The notes under the pieces: model-generated
What the model was told of the DNA's origin: nothing
Databases searched by the model: none
What the model saw: the letters and a program-made list of their open reading frames with translations, nothing else
Made by a program: the position numbers and the translations under genes
From: Taklimakanibacter albus
GTDB taxonomy: Bacteria > Pseudomonadota > Alphaproteobacteria > Rhizobiales > Aestuariivirgaceae
Reading direction: 5' to 3'
NCBI RefSeq assembly: GCF_016595235.1
Contig: NZ_JAENHL010000007.1
Span: forward strand, 600,855 to 664,854
DNA: 64,000 bases
Part shown: in pieces, positions 27,790-37,082 of the stretch
How the letters are laid out: each line of letters starts with the position of its first letter
How positions within the stretch are numbered: the stretch's first letter is position 1

Positions 27790-28794
27790 ATGAGCGTGAT
27801 GACTGAAAATGAATGGCGCTACAATCAGCTGATCAAGATCTTCCCGTCGGAAGCGGAGCCCGCTTTCGAGGATGCCGATCTGCTCAAGCGCTGGTGGGGT
27901 CGCTCCTGGGGCTGCACCAATGACGTCGGCCGCCTGCGCGTCGTCCTGATGCATCGCCCCGGTCCCGAAGTGAATGTCGTCGACACCTCGAAGCGTCTCG
28001 AAATGGGCGCTTTCGGCGACATCCAGCAAGGCTGGTACTGGCGCGGCAATCAGGGCCCCGACCTTGCCGGCATGCAGCGCCAGCATGATGCCTATGTGAA
28101 GATTCTCAAGGACGAAGGTGTCGAGATCGTCTTCCTCGACCAGGCCGGCCCCGGCCGCATGAAGTCCTGCTACACGCGCGACGTCGTCATCGGCGTCGGC
28201 GGCGGCGCCATTGTCACTCGCATGGGCCCGCGCATCCGCCGCGGCGAGGAAGTGCAGGCGACGCGTACACTCGCGCGTATCGGCTGCCCGATCCTGCGCA
28301 CGCTGTCGGGCACGGCCATTGCCGAGGGCGGCAGCTTCGCCTGGCTCAATGACAAGACCGCCGTCTTCTCGCGCTCATCGCGCGGCAATGAGGAAGGCGG
28401 CCGCCAGATCGAGGAAGTGCTGCGCTCGCAAGGTGTCGAGCTCGTCCAGATCGATCTCACCGGCTATCGCCTCCATATCGACGGCCTGTTCCTCATGATC
28501 GCCCCCGATCTCGCCCTGGTGAATCCGGCGCAGCTCCCCTTCCCCTTCCTGCAGAAGCTGAAGCAGCTCGGCATCGAGACGGTGGAAGTGCATCACGAGG
28601 ACAATCCGTGGATCATCAACGGCCTGGCCATTGCGCCCCGCCGCGTGATCATGACCGAGGGCGCCTCCAATTACACGCTCGACCGCTTGGGCGCTAAAGG
28701 CGTCGAGGTTCTCACCCTTCCTTATGATCTCGTCTGCTCGGGGGGCGGCGGCCCGCACTGCTCGACGTCGCCCTTGATCCGCGACGCGGTCTGA
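27790..28794 (+). CDS. Guanidine-modifying-fold hydrolase (arginine deiminase/DDAH/amidinotransferase-like)
   Basis: A 334-aa enzyme of the guanidino-group modifying fold. The catalytic set is visible: D131 in CYTRDVV, E179 in IAEGG, H229 in RLHIDG and C324 in GGGPHCSTSPL. This Cys-His-Glu arrangement covalently attacks the guanidino or amidino carbon, as in DDAH and arginine deiminase. The operon (TetR, SDR, this enzyme, two nuclease-fold proteins, binding protein) suggests processing of an imported guanidino or N-methylated compound. Amidinotransferase activity remains possible. Confidence 0.85.
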   Translation: MSVMTENEWRYNQLIKIFPSEAEPAFEDADLLKRWWGRSWGCTNDVGRLRVVLMHRPGPEVNVVDTSKRLEMGAFGDIQQGWYWRGNQGPDLAGMQRQHDAYVKILKDEGVEIVFLDQAGPGRMKSCYTRDVVIGVGGGAIVTRMGPRIRRGEEVQATRTLARIGCPILRTLSGTAIAEGGSFAWLNDKTAVFSRSSRGNEEGGRQIEEVLRSQGVELVQIDLTGYRLHIDGLFLMIAPDLALVNPAQLPFPFLQKLKQLGIETVEVHHEDNPWIINGLAIAPRRVIMTEGASNYTLDRLGAKGVEVLTLPYDLVCSGGGGPHCSTSPLIRDAV

Positions 28795-28802
28795 GGCGCC
28801 TC

Positions 28803-29255
28803 ATGCAGAACACCGATCAGGATCGCGTTATCCGTTTCATCGCGGCGAATCGCTTCCCCTTCCCCGGCCAGACCGACTGGCCGGAAGGCTACCAGACGCT
28901 CACCAACGGCGCCGAGCGCAGCCATCCGGTTCAAGGACCGGATGGCCAGCACTGGCCCGATATCGTCATTCTCAACGAAAAGGGCGAGCCCTGCCGTCTG
29001 GGCGAGGTCGAAGACAAGATCGATGCGGCGGCCATCGCCCGCTGGAAGCTCTGCGCCGACGTCGCCGACACGATGAACGAGACGGGCGTGAAGAATCTCT
29101 TCGTCTATGTGCGCAAAGGCCTCGCCGCGGAAGCACTGGCCGCCCTCGACCAGCATGCGATCTCCTTCGCGGGGCTTCGCGAATATGAGATCGCCGGCGA
29201 TGAAGTGAAGGTGACGCCCTATCTCACCCGTGGCGACCGCTACGACCATCAATAA
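28803..29255 (+). CDS. PD-(D/E)XK-like fold protein, tandem copy 1, function unknown
   Basis: A 150-aa protein with D53 in WPDIVILN and E68-V-E70 in LGEVED, spaced like the D...ExE/ExK core of restriction-endonuclease-like proteins, then W81 and the strand NLFVYVRKGL. It is clearly paralogous to the next gene, with the same residues at the same positions. The usual Lys is not evident, so it may be a binding or non-catalytic member. Such proteins are normally seen in DNA contexts, here one sits in a metabolic operon, directly after the guanidine-modifying enzyme. Function unknown. Confidence 0.7.
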   Translation: MQNTDQDRVIRFIAANRFPFPGQTDWPEGYQTLTNGAERSHPVQGPDGQHWPDIVILNEKGEPCRLGEVEDKIDAAAIARWKLCADVADTMNETGVKNLFVYVRKGLAAEALAALDQHAISFAGLREYEIAGDEVKVTPYLTRGDRYDHQ

Positions 29256-29270
29256 ATCGAAAGTACGAAC

Positions 29271-29729
29271 ATGACCCGTGAACAACACGACGCCGTCGTC
29301 ACGCATATCGCCAGGACGCGCTTTCCTTTCCACGACCAGAAGGATTGGCCGGCCGACTATGTGACGCTCACCAATGTCGCACGCCCGACCCGCTCGATCC
29401 CTCATCAAGGCCGGGAGCATTTCCCCGATATCGTCATCGTCAACACCAAGGGCGAGATCCGCGAGATCGGTGAGGTCGAGGAAACCCTCGACGAAGCCAA
29501 GGCGCCGATCTGGAAGACCTGCTCGGCCGCCGCCGACAATCTGACCGAGACCGGCAACCGCCACTTCTTCCTCTATGTGCCGGCAGGCCTCGAGGACAAA
29601 GCCGTCGCTCTCCTCGACCGTCACGCCATCTCCTTTGCCGGCGTGCGCGGCTTCACCCGCGACGCAGCGGGCGCCATCCGGATTACGCCGCATGTCACCC
29701 GCGGCGACTCCAAGGACCACAGAGAATAA
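29271..29729 (+). CDS. PD-(D/E)XK-like fold protein, tandem copy 2, function unknown
   Basis: A 152-aa paralogue of the preceding gene. It shares RFPF, DWP, D53 in FPDIVIVN, E68-V-E70 in IGEVEE, W81, the HFFLYVPAGL strand, HAISFAG and the terminal THV-T/R-GD-DH. Two genes with one fold side by side imply a recent duplication or a heterodimer. It ends 16 nt before the second binding-protein gene. Catalysis is not established. Confidence 0.7.
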   Translation: MTREQHDAVVTHIARTRFPFHDQKDWPADYVTLTNVARPTRSIPHQGREHFPDIVIVNTKGEIREIGEVEETLDEAKAPIWKTCSAAADNLTETGNRHFFLYVPAGLEDKAVALLDRHAISFAGVRGFTRDAAGAIRITPHVTRGDSKDHRE

Positions 29730-29745
29730 GAAGGTAAGGAAATCC

Positions 29746-30867
29746 ATGTCCCGCACCGCATTCAAGCTCGACCGCCTCCAGATCGGCATCGATGATCTGA
29801 AGGCCGGCCGCATCCACCGCCGCGACTTCGTGAAACTCGTGGCCGCCCTCGGCTTCGCAGCACCCCTCGCCAAAATGAGCCTCGGCTCCGGCGAAGCGCT
29901 GGCCGACGTCAACGAGATCGTCGTCTCCAATTTTGGCGGTGACGCCGCGACCTTCATGGCGGAAGCCTGGGGCGCGCCCTTCACCGCCGATACCGGCACC
30001 AAGGTGAGCGTGATCGGCGGCGGCCCTCTGCCGGGTAAGATCCGCGCCCAGGTTGACGAGAAGAACGTCATCTGGGATGTCTGCGACGCCGACGGCTTCA
30101 TCGCCATCGATCTCGGCCGCAAGGGGTATCTCGAGCCCATCGATTATTCGGTGGTCGACAAGAAGATGATCCGCGACGGCTGGGCCTGGGAGCACGGCAT
30201 CGCCAATTACGGCTTCAGCTTCGTCATCGCCTATGACGCTGAGAAGATGGGTGGCAAGGCGCCGACCGGCTGGACCGATTTCTTCGATGTCGAGAAATAT
30301 CCGGGCAAACGCGCCATGTGGAAATACATGATGGGAGCGGCCGAAGGGGCGCTTCTCGCCGATGGTGTTCCGGCCGACAAGCTCTATCCGCTCGACATGG
30401 ACCGCGCCATCGCCAAGATGAAGTCGATCAAGGATCATCTGCTGTTCTGGGATTCGGGTGCCGAGTCGCAGCAGATGTTCCTCGACGGCGAGATCGTCAT
30501 GGGCTGCATCTATTCGACCCGCGCCAGCGTGCTCGAGCGCGACACCAAGAAGCGGGTCAGCTGGATCTGGGACGGCGCCAATTATTGCCCCGGCGCCTGG
30601 GTGGTGCCGAAAGGCAACCCGGCCGGCGCCAAGGTGCAGCAGTTCATCGCCTCGACGCTCAAGCCGGAACGCCAGATCGTGCTGCTCGACAAGCTCGGCA
30701 ATTCCCCGTCCAACCCGGCGGCCTCGGCACTCCTCAACGCCGAACAGCAGCGCATCGACCCCGGCTTCCCGGCCAATCTCGCCAAGCAGATCATCCGCGA
30801 CGAGACCTGGTATGCCGATCATTATGACGACGCGCTCAACAAATGGATCGACGCGATCGCAAGCTGA
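29746..30867 (+). CDS. PotD-type binding protein with Tat signal (copy B)
   Basis: SBP_bac_8 binding protein of 373 aa with Tat motif HRRDFVK and clear full-length similarity to the protein at 25043-26161. Shared segments include IRDGWAWEHGIANY versus IREGWAWKHGIANY, ESQQMFLDGE and NPAASAL. An AAGGTAAGGA site precedes ATG 29746. No permease lies in this operon, so it probably shares the channel of the divergent operon. The two copies may bind different relatives of one ligand family. Confidence 0.9.
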   Translation: MSRTAFKLDRLQIGIDDLKAGRIHRRDFVKLVAALGFAAPLAKMSLGSGEALADVNEIVVSNFGGDAATFMAEAWGAPFTADTGTKVSVIGGGPLPGKIRAQVDEKNVIWDVCDADGFIAIDLGRKGYLEPIDYSVVDKKMIRDGWAWEHGIANYGFSFVIAYDAEKMGGKAPTGWTDFFDVEKYPGKRAMWKYMMGAAEGALLADGVPADKLYPLDMDRAIAKMKSIKDHLLFWDSGAESQQMFLDGEIVMGCIYSTRASVLERDTKKRVSWIWDGANYCPGAWVVPKGNPAGAKVQQFIASTLKPERQIVLLDKLGNSPSNPAASALLNAEQQRIDPGFPANLAKQIIRDETWYADHYDDALNKWIDAIAS

Positions 30868-30872
30868 CGAAA

Positions 30873-30894
30873 GGGCGCCGGAAGGCGCCCTTTT
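30873..30894 (+). terminator. Rho-independent terminator
   Basis: Perfect 7-bp GC stem GGGCGCC (30873-30879) / GGCGCCC (30884-30890) with a GGAA loop followed by TTTT. It ends the TetR-to-binding-protein operon just after its last stop codon. Confidence 0.85.
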
Positions 30895-30926
30895 CATTTC
30901 GGCGGGACTGCCGATATAAAGGCCTG

Positions 30927-31310
30927 ATGGGAACCGATCTCGCCCAGATCTACCGAAGCTACATAGCTTGCCTGAACAAGCAGGACTGGCCGAATTTAGG
31001 CGCGTTCGTTCACGAGGATGTCCACTATAACGGCAAGCGCATCGGACTGTCGGGCTATCGCCACATGCTCGAAGGTGATTTTCGCGCCATTCCCGATTTG
31101 CATTTCGAGATAGAGCTGCTGATCTCGGAGCCCCCTCGTATTGCCAGCCGTCTCCAGTTCGACTGCACGCCGATCGGCATGTTGTTCGGCCTGCCGGTCA
31201 ACAGCAAGCGGGTCCAGTTCGCCGAAAATGTCTTCTATGAATTTCTGGACGGGCGGATCAGGGAAGTGTGGTCGATCATCGACAAGGCCGCCATCGAGGC
31301 TCAGTTGTAG
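30927..31310 (+). CDS. SnoaL-like (NTF2-fold) protein
   Basis: A 127-aa alpha+beta cone protein: YRSYIACLNKQDWPNLGAFVHEDVHYNG, then FRAIPDLHFEIELLI and the VQFAENVFYEFLDGRIREVWSIIDKAA strand pair with the terminal helix. This is the SnoaL/ester-cyclase arrangement. ATG 30927 is chosen because it starts the first helix; upstream sequence overlaps the terminator. Four bases separate its stop from the alpha/beta hydrolase gene. Activity unknown. Confidence 0.82.
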   Translation: MGTDLAQIYRSYIACLNKQDWPNLGAFVHEDVHYNGKRIGLSGYRHMLEGDFRAIPDLHFEIELLISEPPRIASRLQFDCTPIGMLFGLPVNSKRVQFAENVFYEFLDGRIREVWSIIDKAAIEAQL

Positions 31311-31313
31311 ACC

Positions 31314-32987
31314 ATGTTCTCCGTCTCCCGCTGGCTGAATTTCTGGCGTTCCCTGTCCGGCATCGGGCTTCTGCTCGGCACATTGTTCTTCGCCGCCGCT
31401 TTGACACCCACATTGGTGCCGCGCACCTATCTGACCCAAGGCGTGCTGGCGGGCGCCTGTTTCGCCCTGGGCTACGGCGTCGGCGTCTTCTGGCGCTGGC
31501 TGTGGGCCTATCTGGAATTGCCCGAGCCCGGCGAGAAGCTGCGTTTCCGTGCCAACACCGTCATTGCGGTCCTCTGCGCCGGCGTGGCGCTCTACTTCCT
31601 TTGGAACACGGCCGCGTGGCAGAATTCCATCCGCCAGTTGATGCAGATGGAGCCGGTGACCAGCGCGCATCCGATCAAGCTCACTTTCATCGCGCTGGTG
31701 ACTTTCGTGGCGCTCCTGGCGCTGGCGCGCTTCTTCCGCGAGGTGGCTTACTTCGTCACGGCCCGCATCCGCCGTTTCGTGCCACGCCGCGTCGCCAATG
31801 TCATCGGCGCCGGTCTGGCCCTCCTGCTGTTCTGGCTGCTAGCCAATGACATGGTCTTTCGCCTGGCGCTCGAAGCGGCGGATTCGAGCTACCGTCAATA
31901 TGACGAGTTGATCGAGCCGGAGCGCCCGCAGCCGACATCGGCATCGAAGACCGGCAACTCCGCCTCTCTGATCGCCTGGGACGATCTCGGCCGCGCCGGG
32001 CGCGAATTCGTCACCACCGGTCCCTCCGCCGAAGCGATCGGCGCCTTCACGCAACGCCCCGCCAAGGAGCCGATCCGCGTCTATGTCGGGCTCAACGCCG
32101 CCGGCACCGCCGACGAGCGTGCCAGGCTGGCACTCGACGAACTGAAACGGGTCGGCGCCTTCGAACGCAAGCTTCTCGTCGTGATCACGCCGACGGGCAC
32201 CGGCTGGATCGACCCCGCTGCCGTCGACAGCCTCGAATATCTGCAGGACGGCGACGTCGCGAGCGTTGCCCAGCAATATTCCTATCTCTCGAGTCCACTG
32301 TCGCTCATCGCCGAGCCCGAATATGGCGAAGAGGCCGCGCGCGCTTTGTTCCGTGTGGTTTATGCCTATTGGACGACCTTGCCCAAGGACCGGCGGCCGC
32401 TTCTTTATCTGCACGGACTCAGCCTCGGCGCGATGAATTCCGAGAAGTCGGCGCAGCTCTTCGAGATGCTGGGCGACCCCATTGCCGGCGCTTTATGGAG
32501 CGGCCCGCCTTTCGCGAGCCGCGGCTGGCGCCGCATCACCGACGGGCGCAATGAAGGATCGCCCGCCTGGCTGCCGCAATTCCGCGACGGGTCTTTCGTG
32601 CGCTTCATGAATCAAGAGGGGCTCGGTACGTCCCACCTCGCGCCCTGGGGACCGATGCGCGTCGTCTATCTGCAATATGCGAGCGACCCCGTCACCTTCT
32701 TCGACTACCGCGATCTCTACCGCGCCCCCGCCTGGATGGCTAAGCCGCGCGGTCCCGACGTCTCGCCCGAGCTCACCTGGTATCCGATCGTCACCATGCT
32801 GCAGCTGGCACTCGACATGGCGGTCGCCACCGCGACGCCCATGGGCCACGGCCATGTCTATGCGCCCGAACATTATGTCGATGCCTGGATCGAAGTGACC
32901 GGTGCCGGCCCCTGGACGCCTGATGCGATCATGAAACTCAAGCAACAGCTGAAGGTTGTCCTCGCTGACGAGAATCGTGGCGGCTAG
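31314..32987 (+). CDS. Membrane alpha/beta hydrolase (Abhydrolase_9)
   Basis: A 557-aa integral membrane hydrolase. The first 185 residues hold about four to five helices (Abhydrolase_9_N type), and the rest is a lipase/esterase-like alpha/beta domain with the nucleophile elbow GLSLGA (Ser in the G-x-S-x-G position) and YLHGLSLG. The family is conserved in bacteria but its substrate is not known. It probably forms an operon with the upstream SnoaL protein and the downstream C39 peptidase. Confidence 0.88.
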   Translation: MFSVSRWLNFWRSLSGIGLLLGTLFFAAALTPTLVPRTYLTQGVLAGACFALGYGVGVFWRWLWAYLELPEPGEKLRFRANTVIAVLCAGVALYFLWNTAAWQNSIRQLMQMEPVTSAHPIKLTFIALVTFVALLALARFFREVAYFVTARIRRFVPRRVANVIGAGLALLLFWLLANDMVFRLALEAADSSYRQYDELIEPERPQPTSASKTGNSASLIAWDDLGRAGREFVTTGPSAEAIGAFTQRPAKEPIRVYVGLNAAGTADERARLALDELKRVGAFERKLLVVITPTGTGWIDPAAVDSLEYLQDGDVASVAQQYSYLSSPLSLIAEPEYGEEAARALFRVVYAYWTTLPKDRRPLLYLHGLSLGAMNSEKSAQLFEMLGDPIAGALWSGPPFASRGWRRITDGRNEGSPAWLPQFRDGSFVRFMNQEGLGTSHLAPWGPMRVVYLQYASDPVTFFDYRDLYRAPAWMAKPRGPDVSPELTWYPIVTMLQLALDMAVATATPMGHGHVYAPEHYVDAWIEVTGAGPWTPDAIMKLKQQLKVVLADENRGG

Positions 32988-33031
32988 ACGCGCGTTCGTC
33001 TATCCAGGAGTCCGATCAGCAGGAATCTGAC

Positions 33032-34075
33032 ATGACCGACCTCATCGACGTGACGTCTCTCGATGGCGATGCGAGCCTGCCCTCGGGACTGCCGGAAGAC
33101 ATCGCGGGCCGTCTCATGTCCTATCTGCCGGTCCATGGCCGCAGGATTCTCGTCGCGCGCCAGTCGGGCGCCATCACCGGTCTTCTGGTGGCGTTGCAGC
33201 GGCCAACCGCCGCGATGCTGCGTATCGTCTGGCTGTGGGCCGGCCGGCGCGAGGCGGGCCAGGCGCTGGTCGTGACGCTCGCTGAGGCCTCGGCCGAGGC
33301 GGGCATCCTCTCCTGGCGCATCGACGCCGGAACATCGGGGGCCGAGGTCGGCGATGACATGCGCCTGCTTCTTGGCCTGCCGCAGCGGGCCGACAAGCGC
33401 GGATTCGCCGAGCGCTGGCTCGCCAATCACGATATGCGCACCACCCGCCAGGTGCCTCATTATGCGCAGTCGACGGAATTCACCTGCGGCCCCTGCTCGC
33501 TCGCCATGAGCTTCGGCGGCTTCGATCCGGCGCAAATCCCCGACCGGCATATCGAGATCGCTTTGTGGCGCGAGGCGACGACGGTCATCGGCCTCACCGG
33601 TCCCGGCGGCTGCGATCCCTATGCCATGGCGCTCGCCGCCCAGCGGCGCGGCTATCGCACGCGCCTCTTCATGAGCACCGAGGAGCCGGTCCTGCTCGAC
33701 CGCGGCAATACCGAGGCCAAGCGCGATCTCATGCGGTTCGTCCAGGCCGATTTCAAGGCCAAGGCGCATGCTTCCCCCATCATCATCGAGAAGCGCGAAT
33801 TCGACATCGCCGAGATCCACGATGCCGTCTCCTTGGGCGCCATCGCTATCGTCCTCATCGACCAGATGGCGACGCATGGCCACAAGGCGCCGCATTGGGT
33901 CGTCGCCCATTCGGTCAAGAACGATGTTTTCCTCATCAACGACCCGTGGATCGACCGTGACTCTTTCGAAACCGAAGCCGATGCCTATGACCTACCGGTG
34001 AGGCTTCCCGTCCTCGACCGCATGGCCTGGTATGGCGAGCCGCGCCACCGCGCGGCCATCGTCCTGTCGCGCTGA
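33032..34075 (+). CDS. GNAT-like/peptidase C39-like fusion protein
   Basis: A 347-aa protein. Residues 1-130 look like a degenerate GNAT domain; the rest is a papain-fold peptidase of C39 type, with the nucleophile Cys in TEFTCGPCSLAMSF, the His in PHWVVAHSVKND and the Asp in INDPW. This fusion is found next to peptide-modifying enzymes in other bacteria, but no ATP-grasp partner is present here. Cytoplasmic, no signal peptide. It may process or acetylate a peptide; this is inference. Confidence 0.8.
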   Translation: MTDLIDVTSLDGDASLPSGLPEDIAGRLMSYLPVHGRRILVARQSGAITGLLVALQRPTAAMLRIVWLWAGRREAGQALVVTLAEASAEAGILSWRIDAGTSGAEVGDDMRLLLGLPQRADKRGFAERWLANHDMRTTRQVPHYAQSTEFTCGPCSLAMSFGGFDPAQIPDRHIEIALWREATTVIGLTGPGGCDPYAMALAAQRRGYRTRLFMSTEEPVLLDRGNTEAKRDLMRFVQADFKAKAHASPIIIEKREFDIAEIHDAVSLGAIAIVLIDQMATHGHKAPHWVVAHSVKNDVFLINDPWIDRDSFETEADAYDLPVRLPVLDRMAWYGEPRHRAAIVLSR

Positions 34076-34103
34076 ATAACCTCCCCTTCTCGCCCTGATC
34101 CGA

Positions 34104-34913
34104 CTATCTCTCGTCATCGGCCTTGAGCAGCGAGACGGACAGCACGATCAGCACCAGCGAGGCGGCGATGATGAGCGTGCCGACGGCGTTGATCTCAGGC
34201 GTCAGCCCGCGCCGCATCGTCGACCAGATATACATGGGGAGCGTGTTGTCCCGGCCGGTGAGGAAGAACGTCACCGGGATCTCGTCGAAGGAAAGCGTGA
34301 AGGATAGCAGCGCCGAACCGATCATGGCGGAACGGATATTGGGCAGGATGACGAGGAAGAAGGTCTCCCAGGGCCTGGCGCCCAGATCGGCCGCCGCTTC
34401 CTCATAGGACCGGCTCAGCCGCTGTAATCTCGCGAAAACCTGCGTCACCACCACTGAAAGCAGCGCCGTCGCATGGCCGATGATGACCGTCTCGAGGCTC
34501 AGGCTGAAGCCCATCAGCTTGAAGAGATTGAGCATCGAGATGCCGGTGATGATGCCGGGCAGCACCAGCGGCAGCAGCACCAGGCGCCGGAACAACGTCT
34601 TGCCGGGAAAATTCAGCCGGTCGAGTGCGAAGGCGGCGGGAACGCCGATGACGAGAGTCAGCACCGTCGCCAGCGAAGCGACATAGAAGCTGTTGCGCAG
34701 CGCCCTGAGCAGGTCCTCATTGGCGAAGACGCTCTGATACCATTTCCAGGTGAAGCCCGAGAGCGGCAGGGTCAGCGAGCTCGAATCATTGAAGCTGAAG
34801 ACGATGAGGACGATCACCGGCAGATAGAGGAAGGCCAGGATGCTGGCGATCATCGTCACGAAGACGCCATCGCCGAGGCGGCGGAACAGTGTGTTGTTGA
34901 GCGCCTGGATCAT
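34104..34913 (-). CDS. ABC transporter permease, PotC-like (second system)
   Basis: Inner-membrane permease of 269 aa with about six helices and the EAA loop EEAAADLGARPWETFFLVILPNI. It starts at ATG 34913, 4 nt after the stop of the PotB-like gene. Upstream frame sequence is an unconserved Ser-rich shadow. It is the last gene of the second Pot-type operon. Confidence 0.9.
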   Translation of the reverse strand: MIQALNNTLFRRLGDGVFVTMIASILAFLYLPVIVLIVFSFNDSSSLTLPLSGFTWKWYQSVFANEDLLRALRNSFYVASLATVLTLVIGVPAAFALDRLNFPGKTLFRRLVLLPLVLPGIITGISMLNLFKLMGFSLSLETVIIGHATALLSVVVTQVFARLQRLSRSYEEAAADLGARPWETFFLVILPNIRSAMIGSALLSFTLSFDEIPVTFFLTGRDNTLPMYIWSTMRRGLTPEINAVGTLIIAASLVLIVLSVSLLKADDER

Positions 34914-34917
34914 GACA

Positions 34918-35787
34918 TCACCCGAGCCCGATCCGGTCTTTCCGCTGGAGGCGGTCGGACAGCTCGATGATGATGAGCACGATGATGAGCAGAACGACGG
35001 CGAGCGCCGAGCCGAGCGGCCAGTTGAGGGCGGCGCCATATTGCGAGGTGATCACATTGGCGATCATCACCCCGTCCGGCCCGCCGACCAGCATGGGCGC
35101 GATGAAATCCCCGAAAGTGAGGCAGAAGGTAAAGGTGGCGCCGGCGATGACGCCCGGTAGCGACAAGGGCCAGATGACCTTGGCGAGCGCGCCCCAGGGC
35201 GTGACACCCAGATCGCCCGCCGCCTCGACCAGATTACGCGGAATCTTCTCCAGCGCGGTGAAGATCGGCATGACCATGAACGGGATGAAGATATAGGTCA
35301 GCGTCACCACCATCGAAAACTGGTTGTAGAGAAGAAGATCGGTGGGCGCCGAGAGGATGCCGGTCCAGACCAGGAAGGAATTGAGCACGCCCTCGCTGCC
35401 GAGAATCGTCTTCCAGATATAGGCGCGCAGCAGATAGGACACCCAGAGCGGTGCGATGACCGCCATGTAGAGAAGGCTGCGGACCCGTGACGATTTCACC
35501 TTGAAGACGAGGAAATAGGCGAAGGGATAGGCGAGCAGCAGCGACAAAGCGGTGACCATCAGGGCGATCTTACCGGTGCGCAGCAGCACCTGGTAATATT
35601 GCGGATCGGCGAAGATCTGCGCGTAATTGCCGAACTGAAAGGCCGGTATGAAGGTCGGGTATTTTTTCAGCCAGAAGCTGTAGGTGAAGATGATGAGATA
35701 GGGGATGAACAGGAAGAGGACGGCCCAGACGAGCGGTGCCGACAGCACCGCAAGGCCAGGCAGCCTGTCGAGCCGGAACCCCTTCAT
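34918..35787 (-). CDS. ABC transporter permease, PotB-like (second system)
   Basis: Permease of 289 aa: [24 protein letters not shown] first helix, the EAA loop [25 protein letters not shown], and about six helices. Its start overlaps the ATPase stop by 4 nt. Together with 34104-34913 it forms the channel. The PotB/PotC pair is typical of polyamine importers. Confidence 0.9.
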   Translation of the reverse strand: MKGFRLDRLPGLAVLSAPLVWAVLFLFIPYLIIFTYSFWLKKYPTFIPAFQFGNYAQIFADPQYYQVLLRTGKIALMVTALSLLLAYPFAYFLVFKVKSSRVRSLLYMAVIAPLWVSYLLRAYIWKTILGSEGVLNSFLVWTGILSAPTDLLLYNQFSMVVTLTYIFIPFMVMPIFTALEKIPRNLVEAAGDLGVTPWGALAKVIWPLSLPGVIAGATFTFCLTFGDFIAPMLVGGPDGVMIANVITSQYGAALNWPLGSALAVVLLIIVLIIIELSDRLQRKDRIGLG

Positions 35788-36890
35788 GCCCGGTCATCTT
35801 CGGTGAAGAGCGCCAGGCTGTCGGCATCGGCCGCGAGCCTGATCCGCTCGCCCTTCGCGGGCGCGGCCTTGAGCGCGCCGGTGGTGCCGAGCTGCTGATC
35901 GCACAATAAGGGCTCGCCGGAAGAGAGACGGCAGCGCAGCCTGATGCTGTTGCCGTGGAAATGCCGCTCCTCCACCTCGCAGTCGAGGGCATTGGCGGGA
36001 GGCGCCACGCCGTTCACCAGGCCGGTGATCTGCAGTTTCTCCGGTCTGATCCCGACGATCACATGCTGGCCGGGCGCGACGCTGCGCAAAGGCGGGCATT
36101 CGAATTTGAAGCCGGCATGGTCGACCGTGATGGCGCTTTTCGAGACGTCCGATACGACGCCTTTCAGAAGATTCGACGTGCCGACGAAATTGGCCACATA
36201 GGTCGAGGCCGGTCGGTCATAGAGCTCGCTCGGCGTGCCGGCCTGCGCTACGCGGCCATTATGCATGACGACGATGCGGTCCGACATGACCAGCGCCTCG
36301 GTCTGGTCATGCGTCACCATGACGAAGGTGAGGCCGAGCTTGCGGTGCAGGTGCTTGAGCTCGACCTGCATCGCTTCGCGCAAGTTTGCGTCGAGCGCCG
36401 AGAGCGGCTCATCGAGCAGCAGCACGCGCGGCCGCCTTATGATGGCGCGGGCGAGCGCCACGCGCTGGCGCTGCCCACCCGACAGCTGGTGCGGCATGCG
36501 GTCCGCCTTGTCGGCCAGACCGACGAGCTGCAGCGTCTCGTCCACCTTGCGGGTGATGTCGGCACGCTCGAGCCGCAAGCGCTCGAGGCCGAAAGCGACA
36601 TTGCGGGCGATGGTGAGATGCGGGAACAGTGCATAGTCCTGGAACACCATGTTCACATCGCGTCTATAGGGCGGCAGGTGGGTGACATCCTGCCCGTCAA
36701 GCCTGATGGCGCCACGATCCGGCAGCTCGAAGCCGGCCAGCATGCGCAGCAAGGTCGTCTTGCCGCAGCCCGAGGGACCGAGCAGCGTGATGAACTCACC
36801 TTCCGCGATGTCGAGGCGGACATCGTCGACGGCGACGATCCTGCCCCCGAAGATGCGCGATACATGGTCGATCTCGATGATCGGCTTCAT
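35784..36890 (-). CDS. Polyamine-type ABC ATP-binding protein, PotA-like (second system)
   Basis: ATPase of 368 aa with Walker [10 protein letters not shown], signature [16 protein letters not shown], Walker [13 protein letters not shown], the switch His in MVTHDQTEA, and a C-terminal TOBE domain. Start ATG 36890; the longer frame start adds 22 unrelated residues. A repeat element separates it from the binding-protein gene upstream, while the permeases overlap downstream. Confidence 0.9.
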   Translation of the reverse strand: MKPIIEIDHVSRIFGGRIVAVDDVRLDIAEGEFITLLGPSGCGKTTLLRMLAGFELPDRGAIRLDGQDVTHLPPYRRDVNMVFQDYALFPHLTIARNVAFGLERLRLERADITRKVDETLQLVGLADKADRMPHQLSGGQRQRVALARAIIRRPRVLLLDEPLSALDANLREAMQVELKHLHRKLGLTFVMVTHDQTEALVMSDRIVVMHNGRVAQAGTPSELYDRPASTYVANFVGTSNLLKGVVSDVSKSAITVDHAGFKFECPPLRSVAPGQHVIVGIRPEKLQITGLVNGVAPPANALDCEVEERHFHGNSIRLRCRLSSGEPLLCDQQLGTTGALKAAPAKGERIRLAADADSLALFTEDDRA

Positions 36891-36962
36891 GAGACAAGAC
36901 CTTTCCGAATGAAACGGCGCCGGACCCGCTGCCCTCTCTCGCGGGTCCGGCCTCACACGTTA

Positions 36963-37073
36963 GATCACGATGAGTTTGGATCGAAGCGATCCAAACTCAT
37001 GAACATGATCGACTTTCATAGTAGCGCGGGATTCTCGCGAAGAACCGGCATCCACTTTTTCGCATCCCGCGCT
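36963..37073. repeat. Hyphomicrobiales-type double-hairpin intergenic repeat, copy 2
   Basis: Same two modules as 13480-13591 but reversed: perfect stem ATGAGTTTGGATCG (36970-36983) and CGATCCAAACTCAT (36987-37000), then AGCGCGGGAT (37023-37032) and ATCCCGCGCT (37064-37073). It lies between the binding protein and ATPase genes of one operon, so it may set their relative expression. It is 111 bp long. Confidence 0.8.
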
Positions 37074-37082
37074 CAAATCCGC

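Noticed and set aside
31839-32414. 191-codon minus-strand frame inside the alpha/beta hydrolase gene
   Set aside because: Antisense to an intact hydrolase domain, with no recognisable motif.
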